Below are positions 1 to 6,008 of a stretch of DNA of 9,243 nt, piece by piece. Numbering within the stretch: position 1 is the stretch's first letter; every line of letters starts with the position of its first letter. The translations under genes and the position numbers were made by a program. Source of the stretch: Candidatus Peregrinibacteria bacterium (GTDB lineage: Bacteria > Patescibacteriota > Gracilibacteria > UBA1369 > UM-FILTER-53-11); assembly GCA_023245725.1 (NCBI GenBank), contig JAHFJU010000054.1, positions 1 to 9,243 on the forward strand, written 5' to 3'. A model generated the notes under the pieces. That model was not told where the DNA came from and did not search any database. It saw only the letters and a list, made by a program, of their open reading frames with translations.

Positions 1-3000
1 GGCGATTCTTTTGAACATTCATTTGTCTTAGTTGTAAGTACTTTTAATTTCTCTTCGGTTTTAGCTAGAAGTAGCCAGTACGCAGTTTTCGAATTTTCGA
101 ATTCGGCTGATACATCGGCGCCTATATACCACTTGTTAAAATTAACTAATGCGAGCCTATAATCATCTACTATCCCTATACTTTCTGCATTGTTGCCTTC
201 ATTTTTTGATCCAAATTTATCTCTTAGTTTAGTCAGTTCGTTAATGGCATTTTCTGCGTCTTTTTTGTTGTTTTGTACTGCCGCGGCTTCTGCAACATCG
301 AAGTGTGCAGCTACATATGTTTCGACAACAGTTTTAATATGAGGATTCGATGCAATCATTTTTTTTACACGATCAATTTGAACTGTATCATCTTTTGCCA
401 GCATTCCTTCGATGGCCTTAATTACTGGTAATTCAAGGATTTGGAGTGCGGTTACACGCATGACTTCGAGCGCATTTCTTCCTCTCATTTCTTCGCTGTA
501 TGTCGCATAACTATTTGCAAAAAACGTATTTACAAAGGCCAATAGTTTTTTGTTTTTTTCGTCAGTTGGTTTATTGAGCGCGTTGATGAATGTTGAAACA
601 TCTACATCGTCAATTATGTTCATCTGCAATTTAAATCTTGTATCGGCATCGAGAGTAGCGCCAAAAGTGTCGTTGAGTTTCTGTTGCAATGCCAATCGGG
701 ATTCAATATCGATTTGTTCGCGTACTAGTGTACCGATACGATTATGCATCGGCGCATAAAAAGGTTCGCCGGTAACTGAGTCTGCCTCTTCTTTAATATG
801 CAGTCCCAAAATTAAACTTGAAACAAGTTCTTTTTCTCTGCCTTTCGCTGAAGGACAAATAGCCTCGATTAATCTATTAGTAGCTGCTACCGGTATGCGT
901 CCTAGAATCGCGATTGATTGAACAAAATCACGTGCGCCGACTCCCATCGGGTGTCTGTCGAGTGCGGCAACGCGGTTTGCAGCAAATGCTGCGTGATCGT
1001 CTGAATTTGTAAGTTTGCCCTCAATGTCTAAGAGAAATGCTTCATCTATTTTGAACGTGTCTCCTTCTTTTAAATACGCTCTTTGGTCTATTAACGAAGC
1101 CACGATGCTCTTAAAAAACAGAGGATTTCCAAAACTAACTTTACCAATTCTTAGTGCTTGGTCGGGCGCAACTACATATTTTTCGTTCGTAAGTTCGCCA
1201 GCGCCATTCATAATAAGTTCACCAGCAGGATTCTTTTTGTTAAGCTCATCACCGAGACAGTTCTCTAAATGTTTCGTCGCATTTTGTCGGTTTTCGTAAT
1301 TAACTCCAGGGGCTTTAACTCGTTTAACAGAGCCCGGTTTTGCCGCTTCAAGTTTTTTCGCGTACTCAGAATCAGGATACCTAGAAACGGTAATTCTTTT
1401 TCTGCCTTTACTTACACGTTCAAGAGTCGCAAAAAACTTTTCTGTTGCTTTGGTGTCGGTTCCCAAAAAGTGCCAGTCATCGATTGCCACGTCGATTCCC
1501 ATTGCCTTACATGCTAACGCCGCAATCGTGAATGCGCGATCTTGGCTGTTTGCATCGGTCAGTTCTGTACGTAATGCAGCGGTGCTTTTTCCAGGTCTGT
1601 GAGTTGTTTCTCCTTTTATTGAGGGAGGTAATTTGCCGTCTACCAAATCAAATAATACTTTATATGTAGGTGAATCTGCTCCATGCTGTTTTGCTGCTCT
1701 GTCTGCGATTCCTTTAATAATCCGCATTATATTTTCTCCAGCTACAAACTGGTCTGCTTCAATACCTAACATCGTTGCGGCGACTCTTCCGACTCTACGT
1801 AGTGCATTTTGAAATAATGTGGTTTTTCCTAAACCGGCATCACCGTAAATGTAGATGTGTTCAACCTTTGGGTCGAGTAATGCTTCAGCAATTTCTGTTA
1901 TCGCAGCTTCAGCTTCTTCACCAATTATTTCGCTTGTATCTTCGAAGTACTCAACGTTCACGTCTGTAACAATATTTAACCCATTTGGTGCTTTTGCGGT
2001 TTTTACGGTTCCGTATTTTTTTCGTTCGCGTTCTGACTGTTGAGCGCGTCCGCCGGTAGCACCAGTGAGTTGGTGATTAAGCGCTCCGCCAAGCGCGACA
2101 AACGCTCCTTGAGTAGTTCTCATTCCGTCAAAAATACCGAGTTCACGCAAATTCAAATTACCGACTTTTCTCAAAACTCCGCCTCTGCTAAGGCTTTCTA
2201 ATTTGCCTTTACTAACAAATATTTTTGCATTTGTAGTGTCGCCACTTGAAACATGATTATATTCATTTTTTGATCGCGAAATATCGAGAACAGCATTTTG
2301 TTCAGAACAATCTCCGACAACTAAATATTCTCCAATTTGGCCACAATAAATTTGATTACCGACGAGGCGATTATTTAGATCTTCTAAAATCGCTCCTATG
2401 TTTGGGTGATTTAGTGGGATTAATTTGAACTCACTTCCTCGATCATTTGGCACAATATATTCTTTTTTGCTTGATGCATATTTTGCAGCTTCTGGAGTAA
2501 CTGGCAATGTGGTACTGGCGGCAAAGTTTGCAGCGGCATCTAATGTTTCTGCCGTGGTTTCGTTTGCTGTTACCGGCGCAGTTGGAACTCCCAAAGCATT
2601 CAATACGGCAATTTCACCAGTTCCTTTTTCTCGGCGATAATTCGCGACGCTTTGATTTGATGTTTTTCCTAAGCAAACAAATCCGTTTCCGGGAATAAAA
2701 TATCCACTTCGCGCTGCATTCATTCTAGTTGGAATAACCATTGCGCTAAACCCATTCGCCACAAAATGCATAGCCGAAATGTTTGCGCATAATATATCTA
2801 GGCGGTAGTTCCCGCCCTCTTCGAGAGCCACAAGTCTTGTCGATGGCATTACATGTTTTGATTCCGCCAAAAAACTTTCGAGCGAGGCTAATTTGTCGCG
2901 CGAAACTATTACTGTCGCGTGAATCCAGTCTTTCGGTAGCGATACCGTAGTAATTTTCTTTTCCGTTACTCCCAAAAATGCGCCAAGCCTATCTAATGGG

Positions 3001-3149
3001 TCGGGTAAGCCAAGAACGGTCCCTTCTGGGTCAATGCTTGCGGCTGTATCTACGCCATCTCTTATTTCGAGAATTTCAGGGGTTAGCGGTTTAGCTCGCC
3101 CAATTTTCTCGGGTTTTTCATCTAATAATGTTCGAGTGTCTAATGCCAT
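1..3149 (-). CDS. Large STAND/AAA_16-type signalling ATPase, 5' part; 3' end lies off the left edge
   Basis: An uninterrupted minus-strand frame of 1049 codons starts at the ATG at 3149-3147 and has no stop before the left edge, so the protein is longer than this. Seen: Walker A GDAGLGKT at about residues 436-443 and a hydrophobic-strand Walker B, VAIDDWHFLG, at 554-563. Upstream is a GREAEL-like segment (IIGEEAEAAI). The motif GNPLF at 674-678 is followed by a winged-helix-like stretch (about 720-755). These match, in order, the STAND/AAA_16 ATPases found in MalT-like regulators and cyclase-linked ATPases. From about 760 onward the protein is charged and helical, TPR-like in character, with no clear repeat. 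Residues 60-330 show weak class III cyclase traces (see findings). No membrane segment or signal peptide, so cytoplasmic. No Shine-Dalgarno; a TATAAT promoter lies just upstream. The ATPase class is fairly secure; the signal sensed and the output are unknown, and an effector could lie in the missing C-terminus. Confidence 0.85.
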   Translation of the reverse strand, partial: MALDTRTLLDEKPEKIGRAKPLTPEILEIRDGVDTAASIDPEGTVLGLPDPLDRLGAFLGVTEKKITTVSLPKDWIHATVIVSRDKLASLESFLAESKHVMPSTRLVALEEGGNYRLDILCANISAMHFVANGFSAMVIPTRMNAARSGYFIPGNGFVCLGKTSNQSVANYRREKGTGEIAVLNALGVPTAPVTANETTAETLDAAANFAASTTLPVTPEAAKYASSKKEYIVPNDRGSEFKLIPLNHPNIGAILEDLNNRLVGNQIYCGQIGEYLVVGDCSEQNAVLDISRSKNEYNHVSSGDTTNAKIFVSKGKLESLSRGGVLRKVGNLNLRELGIFDGMRTTQGAFVALGGALNHQLTGATGGRAQQSERERKKYGTVKTAKAPNGLNIVTDVNVEYFEDTSEIIGEEAEAAITEIAEALLDPKVEHIYIYGDAGLGKTTLFQNALRRVGRVAATMLGIEADQFVAGENIMRIIKGIADRAAKQHGADSPTYKVLFDLVDGKLPPSIKGETTHRPGKSTAALRTELTDANSQDRAFTIAALACKAMGIDVAIDDWHFLGTDTKATEKFFATLERVSKGRKRITVSRYPDSEYAKKLEAAKPGSVKRVKAPGVNYENRQNATKHLENCLGDELNKKNPAGELIMNGAGELTNEKYVVAPDQALRIGKVSFGNPLFFKSIVASLIDQRAYLKEGDTFKIDEAFLLDIEGKLTNSDDHAAFAANRVAALDRHPMGVGARDFVQSIAILGRIPVAATNRLIEAICPSAKGREKELVSSLILGLHIKEEADSVTGEPFYAPMHNRIGTLVREQIDIESRLALQQKLNDTFGATLDADTRFKLQMNIIDDVDVSTFINALNKPTDEKNKKLLAFVNTFFANSYATYSEEMRGRNALEVMRVTALQILELPVIKAIEGMLAKDDTVQIDRVKKMIASNPHIKTVVETYVAAHFDVAEAAAVQNNKKDAENAINELTKLRDKFGSKNEGNNAESIGIVDDYRLALVNFNKWYIGADVSAEFENSKTAYWLLLAKTEEKLKVLTTKTNECSKES

Positions 3150-3171
3150 GTTTAATCTGTAACGAGCCGTG

Positions 3172-3199
3172 ATTATAACACAAAACGCAATTTATTCAA
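3172..3199 (-). promoter_or_regulatory. Predicted sigma-70-type promoter of the STAND ATPase gene
   Basis: On the minus strand a consensus -10 TATAAT (3177-3172) sits 16 bp downstream of TTGAAT (3199-3194), which matches four of six -35 bases. The predicted start near 3165 leaves a leader of about 16 nt without a Shine-Dalgarno motif before the ATG. It points away from the ald promoter in the same intergenic region. Confidence 0.55.
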
Positions 3200-3204
3200 T
3201 GCTA

Positions 3205-3235
3205 ATTTCAGATTGGCTTCAGGTAAAGCTGAAAT
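3205..3235. repeat. Imperfect inverted repeat between the divergent ATPase and ald genes
   Basis: ATTTCA (3205-3210) pairs with TGAAAT (3230-3235), and an inner GCTT (3216-3219) pairs with AAGC (3226-3229), leaving a 6-nt loop and a one-sided 5-nt bulge. It lies upstream of both promoters, and its right arm covers the candidate ald -35. An operator for a regulator controlling one or both genes is possible. No gene reads rightward into it, so a terminator role is unlikely. Significance was not tested. Confidence 0.35.
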
Positions 3236-3257
3236 GGGTCTTGTTTTTATTTATACT
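3229..3257 (+). promoter_or_regulatory. Candidate ald promoter
   Basis: TATACT (3252-3257) matches five of six -10 bases and is 17 bp from CTGAAA (3229-3234), a four of six match to the -35 consensus. The start would be near 3264, giving a leader of about 31 nt. That leader ends in CTTTTTAAT directly before the ATG, with no Shine-Dalgarno. A competing TTGACG at 3266-3271 has no suitable -10 at normal distance upstream of the ATG. Confidence 0.35.
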
Positions 3258-3294
3258 GACGCACGTTGACGCCTTAAAATCCTAACTTTTTAAT

Positions 3295-4488
3295 ATGATT
3301 ATAGCTACATTAAAAGAAGTGAAAAATAATGAGAATCGAGTTGCTCTTACACCTGATGGAGTTAAAAAACTTGTTACGGCTGGCTGTGATGTAATTGTTC
3401 AATCGACCGCTGGTCTTGGTTCTGGTTTTACTGACGCTGAATATGTGAAAGCTGGTGCGAAAATTGAAAAAGATGCAGAGACGATAGTTCGAAAGTCAGA
3501 CATGATTGTGAAAATTAAAGAGCCGATAAAAGAGGAGTATCACTTGCTCAAACACATGACTGGTAAAACTTTGTTTACCTATTTGCATTTGTCAGGAGTT
3601 GATGCCCAGTTAACTGAAAAATTATTGGAGTACAAGGTGACTGCGATTGCTTATGAAACCGTTGAAACTCCGAGTACAGCCGCAAACACAGCAAAAATTC
3701 TTAAACAGGGAAAGCTGCCTCTATTGGCTCCCATGAGCCAAGTTGCTGGCGTACTTGCGTGCCAGTACGGCGCGAATTTTATGCAGAAAAAATATGGAGG
3801 CCGTGGAGTTTCACTCGGTCATATCGACGGTGCTCGCTCTTCATTAACGGTAGTTGTCGGCGGGGGATTCGTTGGTAGAACTGCAATGCTAACCGCAGGA
3901 GGAATGGGCGGAAAAGTTGTGTTGCTCGATATAAATCCAAAAGTAATTGCTCGTGCAAAAAAAGAGGCAAAATCTTACTTGGGAGCAAAGTTGGCGAAAA
4001 ATGTTTCATGTATTGTTTCAAATGCAAAAACGCTCGCTGAATATGTTAAAAAAGCAGATTTGCTAATTGGCGCGGTATTGGTTCCGGGTGCGCGCGCTCC
4101 TCAAGTTGTAACCGAGGCGATGGTAAAATCTATGCTTACTGGCGCTGTGGTTGTAGATGTCTCAATCGATCAAGGTGGTTGTATTTGGGGCTCGCATGTC
4201 ACATCTCACGACAATCCTGTCTTTGATCTCGATGGCAAAATTTTCTGCTGTATTCCTAATATTCCGGGGCAAGTTGCACATCAATCAACTCAGGCGCTTA
4301 CTTCGGCCACCATTCCATATATGGTTAAAATGGTTAAAGGCGGAGTTGTTCAGTCGCTCAAAAAAGATTCCGGTTTGCTCGCCGGTCTTAATACATACAA
4401 CGGCAAAATCACTTACAAGAACGTCGCAAAAGACCTTGGACTGATGGAGCAGTACACGGAAGCGATGACGGCGCTTAGCCAGAAATAA
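3295..4488 (+). CDS. ald: Alanine dehydrogenase
   Basis: NAD-dependent L-alanine dehydrogenase, which interconverts L-alanine with pyruvate and ammonium in the cytoplasm. The 397-residue product opens with KEVKNNENRVALTP, the family signature. The substrate-binding and catalytic residues are present: Arg15, Lys75 (KIKEP), His98 (FTYLHL) and Asp292 (VSIDQGGC). The Rossmann dinucleotide fold is at about 186-212: VVVGGGFVG with Gly189, 190, 191 and 194, ending at Asp212, which fits NAD rather than NADP preference. IGAVLVPGARAP (258-269) is also typical. The protein is some 20-30 residues longer than most Ald proteins, mainly because of an insertion at about 127-138 (STAANTAKILKQ) before the LPLLAPMSQVAG motif. 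It stands alone, divergent from the large ATPase and 95 bp upstream of recQ. The start is fixed by the family N-terminus, despite no visible ribosome binding site. Confidence 0.96.
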   Translation: MIIATLKEVKNNENRVALTPDGVKKLVTAGCDVIVQSTAGLGSGFTDAEYVKAGAKIEKDAETIVRKSDMIVKIKEPIKEEYHLLKHMTGKTLFTYLHLSGVDAQLTEKLLEYKVTAIAYETVETPSTAANTAKILKQGKLPLLAPMSQVAGVLACQYGANFMQKKYGGRGVSLGHIDGARSSLTVVVGGGFVGRTAMLTAGGMGGKVVLLDINPKVIARAKKEAKSYLGAKLAKNVSCIVSNAKTLAEYVKKADLLIGAVLVPGARAPQVVTEAMVKSMLTGAVVVDVSIDQGGCIWGSHVTSHDNPVFDLDGKIFCCIPNIPGQVAHQSTQALTSATIPYMVKMVKGGVVQSLKKDSGLLAGLNTYNGKITYKNVAKDLGLMEQYTEAMTALSQK

Positions 4489-4515
4489 GACTTGAGCTAA
4501 TTAGCGTAACGATGT

Positions 4516-4544
4516 TTGTAATATTCAGAGCTTATTAGTATTAT
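4516..4544 (+). promoter_or_regulatory. Candidate recQ promoter
   Basis: TTGTAA (4516-4521) and TATTAT (4539-4544) are separated by 17 bp, matching four and five consensus bases. The predicted start near 4551 gives a leader of about 33 nt. The 95-bp ald-recQ gap has no strong terminator, so read-through from ald is also possible. Confidence 0.4.
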
Positions 4545-4583
4545 GCTCCCTTGTCTTTTTAAGACGTTTGAAGTTGTAATATT

Positions 4584-6008
4584 ATGTATGTAAAAAGAAA
4601 TTTAGATGACGCAATGGCTCAGTTGGGTTTAACAGAACTACGTCCTGGGCAGTTAGAGGTAATTGATGCGCTCAATGCAGGGCGTGATGTATTCGCACGT
4701 ATGCCAACAGGATATGGAAAATCAGCTTGCTTCCAAATTCCTGCGCTAATGCAGGAAAGCGGTACCACATTGGTTGTGTCGCCGCTTTTGGCGCTTATGC
4801 GTGATCAGGTTAGGAGATTAGTTAACCGTGGCGTTAAGTCAGTTGATGTGCACAGCGGGTACGAAGATCCAGATAGAGCAAAAATAATTACTGATATTCG
4901 TTCAGGTATATATATAATTGTATATGCATCTCCTGAGCAATTGCAAAAAAGTGATGTTATATCGCTTGGAAAGGGTGGCGTTTTTAAATCAGTCGTGGTC
5001 GATGAGGCTCACTGTGCAGTTCAATGGGGTCATGATTTTAGGCCAGCATATCAATTTATTCCCGAGTATATTAAAAAGGCTGGCATAACTCAGCGGAGTG
5101 GATTTACGGCGACTGCTTCAACTAGTCTAGTTGAGCAAATAAAATCAGATTTAGAATTAGACAATCCATTTGAATATTTAGGCTCAATCCGGAGAAAAAA
5201 CCTCGATTATGATGTGCAAAAATGTGAGGATAAAAATAAAAAAGCTGCAGCATTACTCAAATTATTACGTGAAGCGGAATCTTCGCCTGGAGGAAAACTT
5301 ATTTATTGTTCAACAATTGAAGACGTACTAAAAGTACACGACTTTTTAAAAAAGAAAGGCCTGGCCGTGGCCTATTATCATGGTCAAATGAATGCGGAAG
5401 ATCGTATAAAAAATGAACGCAATTTCTACGACGGCACGGTGCCAATAATGGTTTGTACTAATGCGTTCGGATTGGGTGTCGATAAGCCTGATATTAGACT
5501 CGTTGTACATTTTTCAATTCCTGGTTCTATTGAGTCATATATTCAAGAAACCGGACGCGCAGGTAGAGACGGTAAACCAAGTACGTGCGTTCTATTGTAC
5601 TGTGAAAAAGATAATGTTATACAGAAGTATTTCATAGATCGCAATAGTCCATCGATAGCCACAATTAGAGCTGTTTATAACGCAATTCTCAATCAAAAAA
5701 AAACGGCTAAAGCTAATGGGAATGGTCAATTTGAATTTAGTCCGGGTGCTCTAACATTCGACAAAAATACAAGAAGATTTATATCGACTGATACTCCTGT
5801 TGCGCCTTCTCTTGCCGTGCTTCAAGAACATGGATCACTTATAGTAGATGGGGAAAATGCAAAAATTGGTGCATTTCCATCTGAGGAAAAATTGGCCTGT
5901 ATAATTGGAAGAAAAAGAGAAGCGGCACTTAGTCGCTTTAGTCTGTTGAGTTGTTATGTGAATGCAGAAAATCCTACACAGGATCTACTTCTTGAATTGC
6001 TTGATTAG
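4584..6008 (+). CDS. recQ: RecQ-family ATP-dependent DNA helicase, short form
   Basis: A 3'-5' superfamily 2 DNA helicase of repair and recombination. All RecQ motor motifs are present: motif 0 LRPGQLEVI (19-27), Walker A MPTGYGKS (40-47, Lys46), SPLLALMRDQV (66-76), DEAH with the RecQ aromatic loop DEAHCAVQWGHDFRP (140-154), FTATA (174-178), and CTNAFGLGVDKPD (291-303) with motif VI QETGRAGRDG (321-330). After the motor, IDRNSPSIATIRAVYNAIL and a helical or winged-helix-like stretch resemble the C-terminal region of the shorter, Bacteroidetes-like RecQ forms. The protein ends at 474 residues, against about 600 for E. coli RecQ. It lacks the four-cysteine zinc module (no CxxC anywhere) and an HRDC domain. 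Its 3' end overlaps the oppositely oriented sigma gene by 24 bp. The ATG at 4584 places motif 0 at the usual distance; no Shine-Dalgarno is visible. Confidence 0.93.
   Translation: MYVKRNLDDAMAQLGLTELRPGQLEVIDALNAGRDVFARMPTGYGKSACFQIPALMQESGTTLVVSPLLALMRDQVRRLVNRGVKSVDVHSGYEDPDRAKIITDIRSGIYIIVYASPEQLQKSDVISLGKGGVFKSVVVDEAHCAVQWGHDFRPAYQFIPEYIKKAGITQRSGFTATASTSLVEQIKSDLELDNPFEYLGSIRRKNLDYDVQKCEDKNKKAAALLKLLREAESSPGGKLIYCSTIEDVLKVHDFLKKKGLAVAYYHGQMNAEDRIKNERNFYDGTVPIMVCTNAFGLGVDKPDIRLVVHFSIPGSIESYIQETGRAGRDGKPSTCVLLYCEKDNVIQKYFIDRNSPSIATIRAVYNAILNQKKTAKANGNGQFEFSPGALTFDKNTRRFISTDTPVAPSLAVLQEHGSLIVDGENAKIGAFPSEEKLACIIGRKREAALSRFSLLSCYVNAENPTQDLLLELLD

Noticed and set aside
1300..1900. DnaA-like reading of the ATPase (GLGKT P-loop; DDWHFL then FFATLERV)
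   Set aside because: The Walker A-to-B distance of about 115 residues and the later GNPLF segment fit STAND/AAA_16 better than DnaA, and no DnaA domain IV signature is present.
550..2698. Many plus-strand frames of 60-94 codons
   Set aside because: They lie opposite the continuous minus-strand ATPase frame, have no family motifs or start signals, and are shadows of it.
3779..4027. Minus-strand frame of 82 codons inside ald
   Set aside because: It lies entirely antisense to a well-conserved enzyme gene and has no recognisable features.
4553..4565. GTCTT-TTT-AAGAC hairpin as an ald terminator
   Set aside because: The stem has only 5 weak pairs with a 3-nt loop and no U-tract follows it.
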